NCBI GenBank assembly: GCA_004764695.1
Contig: SMSO01000033.1
Span: forward strand, 2,309,001 to 2,373,000
Reading direction: 5' to 3'
DNA length: 64,000 nucleotides
Source of the DNA: Schizochytrium sp. TIO01
Lineage: Eukaryota; Sar; Bigyra; Thraustochytrida; Thraustochytriidae
The notes under the pieces are model-generated. The model searched no databases and had not been told where the DNA came from. It saw nothing but the letters and a program-made list of their open reading frames with translations. Made by a program: the position numbers and the translations under genes. Of the stretch, positions 1 to 9,930 are shown piece by piece (position 1 is the first letter of the stretch; every line of letters begins with the position of its first letter).

Positions 1-417
1 GCTTATGATCAATTTGATGCTATTGTTGCACATCGGGCAAGAAAGAAAAGAAATGAAAAACATATGCATCGCAAGTTAATGTGCGCCAAAGCTAAAGATT
101 CTCAGCGTTTGGAGCAAAACTTTGTCAGTAGTGAAAGACACAGAATTTTTACGACAGGTGTACGGACCCACCACCAATTGACAACCTCTGAAGCCGATAT
201 ACGAGTACCACCAGTTGTTCAAGCAGAAAGAAATCTGAATTTTGTAGAGGGATTGAAGGCCTCACATAGACCAGGATCAGCTCACAAGCTTCTTATGGCG
301 AGAGAGAGATATGAGACTGAGGGCCTTCTGCAAGAGGAGATTGCAACACATGAGTTGGGCTTAGTCAGTGCACAGCAACGAGAATCCCCCAAACTTCAGC
401 TTGTATCGTATCCTTAA
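1..417 (+). CDS. 3' end of an unidentified protein gene (5' end outside window)
   Basis: The frame is open from the first base of the window to a TAA at 415-417, giving 138 C-terminal residues. The first Met inside the window (base 64) is probably internal, because the 21 codons before it are open and equally protein-like. The fragment is rich in Lys, Arg, Glu, His and Gln and looks largely helical and hydrophilic. It has no membrane segment and no motif I recognise. It could be the tail of a cytoskeletal or flagellar protein, but nothing in the sequence proves this. The upstream part would be needed to name it. Confidence 0.5.
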   Translation, partial: AYDQFDAIVAHRARKKRNEKHMHRKLMCAKAKDSQRLEQNFVSSERHRIFTTGVRTHHQLTTSEADIRVPPVVQAERNLNFVEGLKASHRPGSAHKLLMARERYETEGLLQEEIATHELGLVSAQQRESPKLQLVSYP

Positions 418-712
418 TTTTAAAGATGCTAAAAGTAAATGTGTTCATCTTCTTTCTCTGGAACGCAAATATAGTATTGCAAGTTTCAACAAATTATCTG
501 TGCCCATGGGATGAGGAGATGACGAGTATTCTAGACAGTCAGAAAAAAGGTAAGGACAAGAGGGTAGCAGTATACAAGAACCATGGATCGCGGTTTTTTA
601 AATAAGAAATCCAATTTGTAAATACAAAGTCTTGTTAAAGAGGATTAAGGTGGTCAAAATGATGCGCGCTAACCTCATCCTGTAAAGGTAAGAAAATTTG
701 TCAAATGCCACT
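418..712. other. Intergenic, no gene seen
   Basis: Tail-to-tail spacer between the partial gene on the left and the ABM-domain gene on the right. Short open frames here are not protein-like, and I see no RNA gene or repeat. Confidence 0.4.
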
Positions 713-1458
713 TTACAGCAGAAAAACCTCCTCCTTTGCTTTGCGCAAAATGCGATAGCTCGCAGGCTCCTGCAGTGTAGCATTAAGCTCATCCATGATG
801 TTACGGTAAAATGGGGTCTCGAACCAGCGGTTCAAATGTTTCATGCTCTCCCACTCTGTAAGAATCAAATACGAGGAGGGCTTGTTCACGTCCTTGAGAA
901 TCTCACCCCTGTATAATACACACAATTGCCACATATCATTGTGAGTTTTTCCAAATTGTCAATACGGTTTATGAAAGCAGAACTTTGAAGGAATTCACCA
1001 TTGTCTAACTTACTTTACAAAGCCCGGCTGGTTACGCACATTACGCTCCACATTTAGCATGAGCGTGCGCACGGCCTTTTCTGTGTTGATTTATGACATC
1101 ATCAAAGTAGATTCTGTCCTGTCAGTCCTTCCGCTCGTAGTCATTACACTAGAGCCTTCGAAATAGCTCAAGCCAAACAAATCAAACGCCCCCTTTCTGA
1201 ACTTCGACCATGGTGCGCGCAGGCCTTCGTGAATACTATCAAAAATATACGCAATATCTCCACGAGTCTGTCATGTGTCATAGGTTCTCGTGAGGATAGA
1301 TAGCCTACACGAGAGCATCGAGGTCCTTCACGACGCGATTTGGGACCCGACGTCAAAAACATCTTCTTCTTGTTGCATGCGCGAGACAAGCGCAGCGTTG
1401 ACTCACCTTTGCCAGGAACCATGAGGCGCTCGCTGAGCACACGCACGCGGCCTGCCAT
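713..1458 (-). CDS. ABM-domain (antibiotic biosynthesis monooxygenase-like) protein, three exons
   Basis: I assembled this from three exons on the minus strand: 1458-1407, 1080-1014 and 908-713. Introns are 1406-1081 (GTGAGT...CACAG) and 1013-909 (GTAAGT...TACAG); phases join cleanly and give 104 residues. The product has the order expected of a dimeric alpha+beta barrel ABM domain: a first strand ending in VPGK, a helix, the NQPGFVKGEIL turn-strand, then YLILTEWES and a helix ending in YRIL. ABM proteins are small ferredoxin-like-fold proteins, some of which are cofactor-independent monooxygenases or haem-degrading enzymes; which, if any, reaction this one performs cannot be told. It carries no signal peptide. 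The family match is by eye; the splice junctions are inferred from the consensus and the intact frame. Confidence 0.8.
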
Positions 1459-2128
1459 AGTGTCCGCCTGTTTTGAAGAAGCAAAAGTCCGTCGCTCAGA
1501 AGCGCTCCGTCGCTAAACTTGACTTCGAGGTTTGGCGTTGGAGCAAGAAACAAATTCAAGACTGCTTCTTCATTTGTTTCGTTCCTTTATAACAATAACA
1601 TTGACATATTCATCATGAGAACAAGACCAAAACTTTAAGTGAAAATTCCTCGCACGCTTTTGCTCCGCTGCTGCACCTTTACCTGGATACCTACACCCTG
1701 CTAGCATGGAGTGTCGCAGGAGTAGGAAGGATGTCGAGGCGATTATTTCGAGCTCACAATTTCGCAAGGTCCTTAAACTAACGCAAAGCCTGCTTTTCTC
1801 TCTTCTGCCTCTCCACGCTTTCCGAAAGCTTGCAATTTTGTCTCTCATTTAATGGCCAAAGTAACAAATCTTAGCGACTAGTAGGTGCCCGCACATGCAG
1901 TACAAATATTGCAAGCTCAGGAGTACTTCTGCTCATGTCTCGGCGCCAAGGAAGAAGTGCGTGCCTCCACGGCTGCTGCCCTTTTGTTGGCCTATTCGTT
2001 GCCGTGGAGCGAGTGATCTTACGCAACGCTATGGGTTGGCTGTAGTCAATTGATTGCTGGTTGTTGACTGAATGTATGTTTCTTTGTCTAAACTCTTGTT
2101 TTGTAGCTTTCCTGGGTTACAAACTATC
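1459..2128. other. Intergenic, head-to-head region
   Basis: This separates the ABM gene (reading left) from a small possible ORF on the right. Several short frames are open on both strands, but none has recognisable protein character. A good 3' splice-site-like sequence (TTGTTTTGTAG) ends at about 2106, so an upstream exon or 5' UTR exon of the next ORF may lie here. I found no donor that fits well. Confidence 0.3.
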
Positions 2129-2257
2129 ATGAGGGCCTACACAAATTTGGCCCTCGAGGGACGAATATGGATGATGAATAAGGCACACCGCGAGTTCTTT
2201 CCGCGATGGGAGAGGACTGAGGCGAAGCAGGCAAAGTGGGGCAAGGCCAAAGCATAA
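2129..2257 (+). CDS. Possible 42-residue basic protein or last exon
   Basis: This short frame has a tryptophan- and lysine-rich, protein-like composition, with ALEGRIWMMNKAHREFFPRW in the middle and a Lys/Ala/Trp tail. It sits just after a polypyrimidine tract and TTTTGTAG, which looks like an intron acceptor at about 2106. It may therefore be the last exon of a small gene whose first exon I could not place, or a 42-residue protein with an intron in its 5' UTR. Size and composition are like small mitochondrial or ribosomal subunits, but I do not recognise it. It is weakly supported. Confidence 0.3.
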   Translation: MRAYTNLALEGRIWMMNKAHREFFPRWERTEAKQAKWGKAKA

Positions 2258-2412
2258 CAGATCGGTGAAGGTGATCAGCTCAGATGTTTAGAGGTTTTAG
2301 GGAATCGTAGAGATATGTTTTGGGGTGAGAGGGGGGAAATAGTATGCTAGCGTACAAATTGCAGTGACGGTGAAGTGATACAGAAAGCATGAGGTATCAC
2401 GGGACGGCGTAC

Positions 2413-4008
2413 CTAAATGGAGGGCAATCGGATGCTATCTGTATTTATGTGGTGAAGTTCTTCACGAGGCTCGATCGGGGCAAGATCTGATCGGGAAAGT
2501 CTGGTTCGTAAAGCGACCTTATCAACAATCTCAAGTTTTGAAGAGGCTTGTAGTACCGGGGGAGACTGAGATAGATTTGATCCAGCCGGTAAGGACTCTT
2601 GAAGTTGATGGAGGATCTGGTCGGACGACCTGGGTTTTGCTGAGGGTACAAGTCGAAATTGGCCACTGTTGTAGCGCTTACGTGGGGACAAAGGCTTGCT
2701 TGTTCGTTGATGAGGAGATGAACTCACCTTGCTTGTTTCGGCCACACTTATCGTTTTGAGAGCTTTGCTTCCATCATTCGGGGTTGCATGATTTTCACCC
2801 TCTGTCAACACCAGAAGATCTTCATTAATGTCCTTATCGTTCTCTTCTTCATCTACTTCGCATTTGTTGCTATGAAGCTTGGCTTGTTGCTCTCCTTCAG
2901 TATCTTCTTCTTCTTCTTCTTCTTCGATACCGCGTTCGTCTGTGTTGTTTACAGCACGTAAGAGCTCTGTTCGAAGCCTCGGGCTCCAGAACTCGTGAGC
3001 TTCGAGCCAATAGTTTGAGCACCGAGGCCCAACGTTGATAATGCGCAGAGCAACCTCCTCAAGGTCATCAGCACCATCAATATCCCCATCATGCATGGCA
3101 TATGTTAATTCTGCAAGAACTTGATCAATGAGCAAGTCACCAGAAGTAGAAGATGCAACATAGAGAAACTTTTCAAGACCCTGCGAGAGCAGAAAATCCA
3201 CTGCTTTGTAGTTCCCGGCAATCGCTGCAAGATGTAACGCACTTTCATTAAACGAGTTCTGACAGCAAAGACAGCAACCTCGATCGACTAGCACTTTCAT
3301 CATCTTTACATCTCCTATTGAGGCAGCAATTGCAAGAGGAAACTCGCTATTCTGCTGGACTCTTCTAGTGTTTATGATCGCGAGGTTCTGAGATGGCCAA
3401 TGCTTCTGGTATACATCAAGAACCTCCGTGGCGCTAGCCGTATCACCGTCTTCAATAGCACTGATTAGCCTCTGAGCCATTTCAAGTTCCTCGCCTTCAA
3501 GAATAGTTGGCCACCCTGATGAGATAGACTGGTCTGAAAGTATTCGGTCAACATCATCTTCAATTTTAATCTCTGCGAGCTCCTTCTCGAGAGTTTCAAG
3601 TTCACTTTGTTCTTTAGACGGCTCTATCCGACGCATGCAAGCAGAGTCTCCCTCAGAATTGAGCACGTCACCATTCCTCAATGCTGGATTACTATCCTGT
3701 ACATATTGAGCCCGTGTGGGAGATACTCTGCCAAGACATGCGCATTTGCCAAAAGAGTCACGCAGGCACCCTTCTTCACGAACTGCCAGCATTTCGCATT
3801 GTCGCATCGTAGCTTTCATGTTGCTCTGCTTCCGAGCGAGGTTTGGGTACCTCTCTACAGATGTAGCTGGCAGTCGAAATGAATCAGCCACGACTGTTTG
3901 GTAAGATGGGCTAAGAGACGTCTCCATGAAGAACAAAGCCTTTGTCAAACTGCAGCAGAAAGGCCAGAAAAGGCGACAAGAAGCCAAAGATAATGACGAC
4001 GATGACAA
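2413..4008 (-). CDS. Ankyrin-repeat protein
   Basis: The ORF has 531 residues. A clear pair of ankyrin repeats lies at residues 222-283 (FPLAIAASIGDVKMMKVLVDRG, here cited as a motif region, then ESALHLAAIAGNYKAVDFLLSQG), preceded by an acidic helical region around 135-200. After the repeats come a helical segment and a Glu run (about 360-370), followed by a Ser/Pro/Lys-rich tail that looks disordered. Ankyrin repeats bind protein partners; no enzymatic domain is visible. The start is uncertain: the 27 residues before the second Met (base 3927) are hydrophobic and Cys-rich, and the DNA there contains a splice-acceptor-like TTTCTGCTGCAG, so translation may begin at METSLSP. A strong donor-like AAGGTGAGT at about 2730 leaves room for an intron near the 3' end, although the frame stays open through it. 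Confidence 0.75.
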   Translation of the reverse strand: MSSSSLSLASCRLFWPFCCSLTKALFFMETSLSPSYQTVVADSFRLPATSVERYPNLARKQSNMKATMRQCEMLAVREEGCLRDSFGKCACLGRVSPTRAQYVQDSNPALRNGDVLNSEGDSACMRRIEPSKEQSELETLEKELAEIKIEDDVDRILSDQSISSGWPTILEGEELEMAQRLISAIEDGDTASATEVLDVYQKHWPSQNLAIINTRRVQQNSEFPLAIAASIGDVKMMKVLVDRGCCLCCQNSFNESALHLAAIAGNYKAVDFLLSQGLEKFLYVASSTSGDLLIDQVLAELTYAMHDGDIDGADDLEEVALRIINVGPRCSNYWLEAHEFWSPRLRTELLRAVNNTDERGIEEEEEEEDTEGEQQAKLHSNKCEVDEEENDKDINEDLLVLTEGENHATPNDGSKALKTISVAETSKVSSSPHQRTSKPLSPRKRYNSGQFRLVPSAKPRSSDQILHQLQESLPAGSNLSQSPPVLQASSKLEIVDKVALRTRLSRSDLAPIEPREELHHINTDSIRLPSI

Positions 4009-4585
4009 ATCAAAGCAGTATGTAGGTTATGATGCTGAGCAATGCCTTGTCTTCTTCTTTTTCTTTTTTTAATTCGCGTACTTTGCACCAACAAGGATGT
4101 CAATGATAAACAAGAGATCTTCTTACTAGACTTAGCCAGAATGGAATATCACCTGCTAGTTAAACTCAAAACTGCATTAGCAACTGTCGCAAACGCCATA
4201 CAACACATCAGTTTTCTTTGCTATATATATTATTTTAAAAACTCAAGCGTATTGGGGTAGAAAAAATAGAAAAAAGAAAGGATAGAATTGAAGCTTTTAA
4301 TTTTTGTGTCACTTGATTAGTTATTAGAAGATCCGTTCAGGGGTCCCCGTTTTGGCAAAAATGTGTGGGTGTGTACCGGTGTTACAGTACGCGATCCTGG
4401 GAACAGTTGTATTGGAACCTAAGATTATTCATGTCCGAGTGTTTGATATCAAAGGCTTCCAAGCCATATGATTTCACGATGATTAAAGTATGAAGGAAAT
4501 CAGGTACCTGCTATTTAATTTGAGATTGTGTTTTAGATAGCGTTGCATCAATTCCACTGCCAAGGAGCGGTGGAGTTCAGGCAAG
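4009..4585. other. Divergent promoter region, no gene seen
   Basis: The ankyrin gene (-) and the LRR gene (+) start from opposite sides of this 577-bp AT-rich stretch, so it should hold both promoters. A TATATATATTATTTTAAAA tract lies at about 4222-4240. No confident element can be assigned to either gene. Confidence 0.4.
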
Positions 4586-6187
4586 ATGTCGCGAGATAGT
4601 AGCAACAGTAAGGATCGTCGCAGCGCCTTTGGAAACAACCATCAAACAGTTTTCGCTGATCCTATATCTGAGCTCGCCATTAAGAATGCAAAATACATCA
4701 AGCAATGCACAGAGCTATACCTAGCTCACAAGAATATCGAGGAGCTACGGGATTTTGAGCGCTTCGTGAATTTAGAGAGGCTTTGGGTAAACAACAATGA
4801 ACTGCAACGCTTATCCCATCTTGAAGCAAACTTTCGTCTCAAAAGTATTTACGCTCAAAATAACCAAATAAACTCCGTGGCATCATGTGCGCGATTCAAG
4901 TTTCTCGAAGACTTGCACCTTTTCAACAACAAGCTTACAAACCTAGATAAATGTCTGGTGACCTTATCTAAACTCAAACATCTGAAAGTCTTAGACCTCT
5001 TCGACAATCCAGTTGCTCAGGAGGAAGATTATCGTCTAAAGGTTATTCATGCAATGCCCCCTGCGCTACAGGTACTTGATCGTCAAAAGATCAAGCTGCA
5101 GGAACGAGAAATGGCTGCCAAATTGTTTGGAAAATCTATCACACCAGAGAAGCGTCTGGAGCTCAAGCAGCGCATGGAGCACCCCCCGCAACGTCCAGCG
5201 TCAAAACTTGTTGGCGATCTATCTAGCTGCACTGTACTCTTGTTAGCGGAAGTGGACGCAATTCTCCGCAGGCGTGAGCAGGCGCTGGTCTTGCCAGTAC
5301 TTGAGGAAGAGCAAAGAGCGAAATTAGAAGCTAGCAGGAGCCTTGTGAAGCATATTGCGCCGAACCAAAAGCAAGAAGGCACACTCCTGGAATGGGAGCG
5401 TTATTCGCTAGCGCATGCTCTTAAGGATGAAAAGACAGGTCCTGAAGGTTGGTCATTGCAGAGGGTCTCGACAATTATCGAACGCTGTCAATCATTACTT
5501 GGGAAATCGCTCTGCATGGATCCTGATGAATTCCTTGCAGATTTAGCAAGTACGTACCCAGAATACGTCAAACATCTTGAGGGAAAACAAGACGATGGCA
5601 ATAATCATGTATACAAGCCACAAATTGTTAAGCAGCATTTATTGGTCTCTGACTGGGAGCTCTGGGATACTGCTAAGTACCAGCAGCGGTCCAATCAACT
5701 GTTCGACGAGGCTGAACTAATTAGAAAGCGGCTTAGTAACCCTTCAACATCAACTGATGCAATGACCAGTAGCATGGAAGATTTGCATAGCCAAATCCTA
5801 ACTAATGCTGCACAGGCCTACAAGCTTCGAACGCTTCGTGAACATGCACTAGCTCAAACAACAAGCCGCCATGAAATACCAAAAAATCAAGGAAATGGAA
5901 CTTCAGCGTCACCGGCACTACAGGATTCCCCAAGCACAAATTCACTTTCTGGTGGGTCGAACCCAAGCACTATCTCTCGAAAGGACGAGTATCAAATGTA
6001 TTGCTATGACTGTAGTTTTAGCGATGACAGCAGAGACAGCGAAGTGAATCTTAGCAAGAGCTCACTCAAAAACTCTGCACAAAGTAAATTTGGTATCTCA
6101 CCCCACCAAACTGCACGTTTGCAGGCTTCTGTGCGCGAACAACAGCGAGGCAGACCTTCGTTACGGCTTTTTTTTACAAAATTATAG
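4586..6187 (+). CDS. LRRC72-like leucine-rich repeat protein (ciliary type)
   Basis: The protein has 533 residues. Residues about 40-165 form a compact LRR block (TELYLAHKNIEEL, LERLWVNNNELQRL, LKSIYAQNNQINSV, LEDLHLFNNKLTNL, LKVLDLFDNPV), capped by the YRLKVIHAMPPALQVLDRQKI motif. This order, the spacing and the cap match the SDS22-like LRR family, and of that family LRRC72 most closely. LRRC72 relatives are linked to cilia. After the LRR cap comes a long helical region (about 165-420) and a Ser/Asn-rich tail, which makes the protein longer than animal LRRC72. The 3' end overlaps the convergent TMEM222-like gene by 6 bp. The last codons run through a T8 tract (6168-6175), so a one-base length error could change the C-terminus. 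Confidence 0.8.
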   Translation: MSRDSSNSKDRRSAFGNNHQTVFADPISELAIKNAKYIKQCTELYLAHKNIEELRDFERFVNLERLWVNNNELQRLSHLEANFRLKSIYAQNNQINSVASCARFKFLEDLHLFNNKLTNLDKCLVTLSKLKHLKVLDLFDNPVAQEEDYRLKVIHAMPPALQVLDRQKIKLQEREMAAKLFGKSITPEKRLELKQRMEHPPQRPASKLVGDLSSCTVLLLAEVDAILRRREQALVLPVLEEEQRAKLEASRSLVKHIAPNQKQEGTLLEWERYSLAHALKDEKTGPEGWSLQRVSTIIERCQSLLGKSLCMDPDEFLADLASTYPEYVKHLEGKQDDGNNHVYKPQIVKQHLLVSDWELWDTAKYQQRSNQLFDEAELIRKRLSNPSTSTDAMTSSMEDLHSQILTNAAQAYKLRTLREHALAQTTSRHEIPKNQGNGTSASPALQDSPSTNSLSGGSNPSTISRKDEYQMYCYDCSFSDDSRDSEVNLSKSSLKNSAQSKFGISPHQTARLQASVREQQRGRPSLRLFFTKL

Positions 6188-6796
6188 ATTAATTAATAAA
6201 AGCAGAATTCCATACAAGATAAGAGACGGTACCACTGTGTAAAGAAATCTCCCCAGGCTCGCAAAGCGCCCAGCAAAGAATATCCACGCCGCTAACCATA
6301 CCATGTTGTATCTCTTGTAGCCCACAAGCCGGAGTGCAAAACCCACGTGCGAATGACAATTATCCCAACACAGGTTGTGCATCCGACCAGTGTATTCCTG
6401 GCAGGCTTCGTAGATAGCTTTGTCCCATTTATCTACAAGATCTCGATCAGCAGCTTGCTTTGCGTCGAAGCATTGTATATAGCGGGTGGTACGCCCAAAT
6501 AGAAGCGAGTCGACCGTGATAGTATAAGGTCCTGCAAAATCAAAAGTAATACCACGTGAGTCTGCAATACCGAGGTGTCCCACAAAAGGAAGGAATGCAG
6601 TCAAACACGGAATCGGCGTCCACACAAGACAGAACGGAAACCGCTCGCGGTTGAGGTCGATTTTTAGCGTCGGTGGTGTCCAAGGGGCGCGACTTGCGAA
6701 ATCTTCACCGGAGCTGGAGTCCGCTCCACCATCACCGTGCTCGAGGCGGCTGGCGTGTTCGTCAGCCATTAGATCCTCAAGTTCAGTGGTTTTCAT
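6182..6796 (-). CDS. TMEM222 / RTE1 family membrane protein (DUF778)
   Basis: The protein has 204 residues. An acidic Ser/Gly-rich N-terminus (1-45) is followed by the family core: FPFCLVWTPIPCLTAFLPFVGHLGIADS (about 53-80), DFAGPYTITVDSLLFGRTTRYIQ (86-108), then WDKAIYEACQEY and the Cys/His signature NLCWDNCHSHVGFAL (141-155). Two C-terminal membrane segments fill 164-204. In plants the family member RTE1 acts at ER/Golgi membranes on ethylene-receptor function; animal TMEM222 has no settled role. The papain-like Cys/His arrangement of the core is conserved here. The first in-frame Met is used; a second Met at residue 10 is possible. The stop overlaps the end of the convergent LRR gene. Confidence 0.88.
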   Translation of the reverse strand: MKTTELEDLMADEHASRLEHGDGGADSSSGEDFASRAPWTPPTLKIDLNRERFPFCLVWTPIPCLTAFLPFVGHLGIADSRGITFDFAGPYTITVDSLLFGRTTRYIQCFDAKQAADRDLVDKWDKAIYEACQEYTGRMHNLCWDNCHSHVGFALRLVGYKRYNMVWLAAWIFFAGRFASLGRFLYTVVPSLILYGILLLLINL

Positions 6797-7361
6797 CGTG
6801 TTGACGGATATGCCACGAACAGATTGTGATGTTTAGTACCGGGTTTACTCTGGTATTGACACTGTTTTGATCGAGTTTTAGCTTTACTTTTCCGTATTCT
6901 TCGTTTTTCGTTTTACGATTATTTTAAAATATTAAGATTTTTATTTTGTTTTGCTTTTAAAACCAATACCTAATATGGAATGTACATTGTGGTTTCCATT
7001 GCAATAAGTGACTGTTTTGGCTTGAGTTTCTTGCTCTATCATACAAGCTTTAAGAGAGTCACCTCTGACTAGCAGAGTAAATGCAACGTGAATTCGTGGA
7101 TCAGGATACTATTTAGCTACTGTGGCGATACCCCGCTCCAGGGATAAAATAGAACCAAGAGAATCCATATTGATAAACCTAGATTTGGGAAGGGATTAAA
7201 GATTAAGAACTAGGGAATCAAGCTCGACCGTACATAGGTGCACGATTACTTAGAAAAAAACTAAAGGTTTGGGTGAATATGTTGTAGATGATTTTGATAA
7301 CATTGAAAGACTTATTTTTAAAAGCCCAGCAACCTTGATGAACTCACGCGCTCAAAGGTTT
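6797..7361. other. Intergenic, upstream of the TMEM222-like gene
   Basis: AT-rich spacer between two minus-strand genes, holding the 3' UTR of the right gene and the promoter of the left one. The stretch 6880-6970 is strongly T-rich. No other feature is evident. Confidence 0.4.
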
Positions 7362-8810
7362 TTACTCAGTTTGTTTCTTACGCTCGAATGCGGCCGCAAA
7401 ACGTGCAGCTCTCTCAGCACGTGTCTCTTGTTTCCGTTCTGCAGCTTGTCGATCCTGTTCAGCTTGTTGACGGTTCTGCTCAGCAAGGTCTGATCGTTGC
7501 TTTTCTGCAAGGCGAGACTTCGCACGGTCTTTAGCTAGGCTCATAGCGTAATCTACAGTAGGGGCATGTCCTCCGCTTTCTGCCATTTCTTTGCTAAGAT
7601 CCTCAAAGATCTGTCTGCCTTCAGCAAGCTCCTCAGGTGTATAGTCATCAGCGATCTCGTCAAACTGGGAATCAATAGCAGCTCTGAGATCCTCTCGTTG
7701 TTTGCGCTGGTCGACTTGCTTTTGCGCTTGCTCTAGCGCTACCCCTACATCAGGAAGAGTTCCACCTTCTCGTTCATATTTTTCACGCATTTCGTCAAAG
7801 ATAGAGATAGTTTGCATAACAATTTCCTCAGGATGATTTTCCACGAGTGAAGCAAACTGCACATCAATGATATCCTGGTTGAGTTGTGCGCTATCCGCGC
7901 TCAACTTCGTGGACAAATCTAAAGCGCGAGCAAGGTCCTCCTCTTCTAATTTAGCAAGTTGTGAGTTCATCTCCGTATTCACGTGTCTTGAGGAAGCTGT
8001 GTCGGCAGATAAACCAAAACCTGGAGCTGGTGGTGTGTGGGTTTCAAGAGATGCCCTAATGGCTGCATTGAGATCCTCGTCATTATCATCATATTCTTCC
8101 ACTGAGCTTGCCCTTGTTCTCCTGTTCAAGCTGTGAGAGTCTGCTAATATTTGCTGCATTCGCTCATCAGACTCATCGCCTTTACCCCATACATCGCCAT
8201 AGTCACGTTCTTCATTTAGGCCACCTGCTCCAAAGACAGCCCCGCCTGGTGTGAGATAGTGAGGTAGCCTCTGAGCCGTTAAAATTGACTGCAATACACC
8301 TGACTCGTGTGAGACACCGTCCGGGTCAAGACCTGCGAAGGTGTTGTGTGGCCGAAAGTATCCGCCACGACCGCCCAAAACCTGTTCTGCCAGACCTGGT
8401 GCGGAGCTGCCATAGATCCGTGAACGGTGAGATTCTGCAGCAGTCTGCTGTCTTCTGCGCACACTGGCCCCACTAAGACCGGCGTTATTCGCAGCAGTTC
8501 TTCGAGCACGATTTGTCATGCGGCGGCTACTCGTCTGGCCTGCTGCAAAGACTGCACCAGCACCAGTAGCACCAGTAGCACCGTCACCATCATTGTCATC
8601 ATCTTCCGTTAAATCAATGGAGCCAGAGCTGTTAGCAGCACGGCTTTGACTCCTTGGGGAGGTTACATTTTGGTCAGAGTCGTCACCAGAGTTAAACAAT
8701 GATGATTGGTTGCGGGCAGTCGACCGAGCCCCATTTCCTGCAAGACCTTGGCCAAACACGCCTAGATCAAAGCTGCCATCACTGCCAGAATCTTCGCTCG
8801 ATTTCTTCAT
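7362..8810 (-). CDS. Ubiquitin-interacting-motif (UIM) protein with a SUMO-interaction-like motif
   Basis: The protein has 482 residues. A low-complexity Ser/Asn/Asp N-terminus includes GSIDLTEDDDND (about 63-74), a textbook hydrophobic-plus-acidic SUMO-interacting motif. Two UIM-like helices follow: DEDLNAAIRASLETH (about 243-257), with the acidic-x-x-x-Ala-x-x-x-Ser pattern, and EEDLARALDLSTKLS (about 289-304), which is weaker. A conserved-looking helical block lies at about 310-430, and the C-terminus (about 430-482) is a highly charged coiled coil of Arg/Glu/Gln/Ala. The combination suggests a reader of ubiquitin and perhaps SUMO chains. No E3, DUB or AAA domain is present, so it would be an adaptor. 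I do not recognise a named orthologue. The Met at 8810 is the first in frame and is followed by an acidic Ser-rich start. Confidence 0.75.
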   Translation of the reverse strand: MKKSSEDSGSDGSFDLGVFGQGLAGNGARSTARNQSSLFNSGDDSDQNVTSPRSQSRAANSSGSIDLTEDDDNDGDGATGATGAGAVFAAGQTSSRRMTNRARRTAANNAGLSGASVRRRQQTAAESHRSRIYGSSAPGLAEQVLGGRGGYFRPHNTFAGLDPDGVSHESGVLQSILTAQRLPHYLTPGGAVFGAGGLNEERDYGDVWGKGDESDERMQQILADSHSLNRRTRASSVEEYDDNDEDLNAAIRASLETHTPPAPGFGLSADTASSRHVNTEMNSQLAKLEEEDLARALDLSTKLSADSAQLNQDIIDVQFASLVENHPEEIVMQTISIFDEMREKYEREGGTLPDVGVALEQAQKQVDQRKQREDLRAAIDSQFDEIADDYTPEELAEGRQIFEDLSKEMAESGGHAPTVDYAMSLAKDRAKSRLAEKQRSDLAEQNRQQAEQDRQAAERKQETRAERAARFAAAFERKKQTE

Positions 8811-9930
8811 TGTGCAGGATTAATCTCCTGTGCCCAACGATTGATTTGATCCCTGCTTTAAAGCTCTTCACTTCGATCCCGGGTCTCTTCGCCGACAATA
8901 CCTTCAGGATGAAAGGAAAGACAACTGGATAGCGAGGTTTTAAGGTTGTTGTCGTCGCTATTAAGCTCGAGTGAAGCACCCCCTCCGAGATGCAATGTGA
9001 GAGTTGTGAGTGCTGCACAAAGTCTAGTCGTGCAGTGCGTACGTTCCGCAACAGAGACTACGCCTAATACCCCAAAGTCTCCAGTTCTTCCCTTTCAGAT
9101 GGCAGCGTTTCCTGTTGCTGCCGCGAGATTGAGGTTCTGCAGAGAGTCGAGAATCGTCAAGAAAGAAGAAGCCGTCTCATGTTTCTAATGTTCTCTACAT
9201 TCTTTTCAGGGTTGAGTCATTGCTGCCGTAGGGAATCCATAGCAAAGTTCTAAGGATAGCAAGATTGTTGCGGACCTTACTAGCATCACTCTCTTTGTTT
9301 TGTTGCAGAACCTGTATAACCGTCTTAGAAAGTCCTTGCTGGGAGCAGGCATCACATTCTCCTAGCTTGTAATCCTGCTCATTGTTTTAGGCAAGTTGCA
9401 AGCGAGCTGGAAATGAGAGGAATGTAGTCCAGGAGGTCCAGGGTAAAAGTGGAGTCAGTGTGTCCTGCCTTTTGCAATTATTTCTGAGAGCGACTACGGC
9501 ACGTATTAAGACTTGGGCAGTGTGAACGTGGATCAACAAGAGCTGTTTGGGGTAAAAAGACGACGTCTGAATAACGGGAGTGTTCTGGGGGTCTGGGGGA
9601 GAGTAGGAAAGGAGGCTCTTGGTGTTGCAGTTTGTAGGCAAAATAAATTTCAATTTAATCAGACAGAACTTGGCTGTCGCCAAAAACAGGGTTTGTCAAA
9701 GAGCGCTAATGGCAAAGTAAATATCTCAGAAGGCATGCGCTAGTTGCGTAAGAAAAGTAGGATTCATGCAGCAATCGAGATCGTGCGGTTTGTTTGGTTG
9801 ATATTGTCAGGTCATTACAGGGGACGTGCTGCACTAACACGTGAGGGAACGATGCTTAAGCTCATTGTATATGCTTCCGCAGTGAATAGAGGGCGATTGA
9901 AGATCATGCTCGTGCGTTTGTTTGAAGTTT
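8811..9930. other. Intergenic, about 1.1 kb, no gene seen
   Basis: This lies between the starts and ends of two minus-strand genes. Short frames occur on both strands but are unlike proteins and overlap each other. A pyrimidine-rich TTCTCTACATTCTTTTCAGG at 9190-9210 is splice-acceptor-like on the plus strand, with no exon I can attach to it. Confidence 0.4.
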
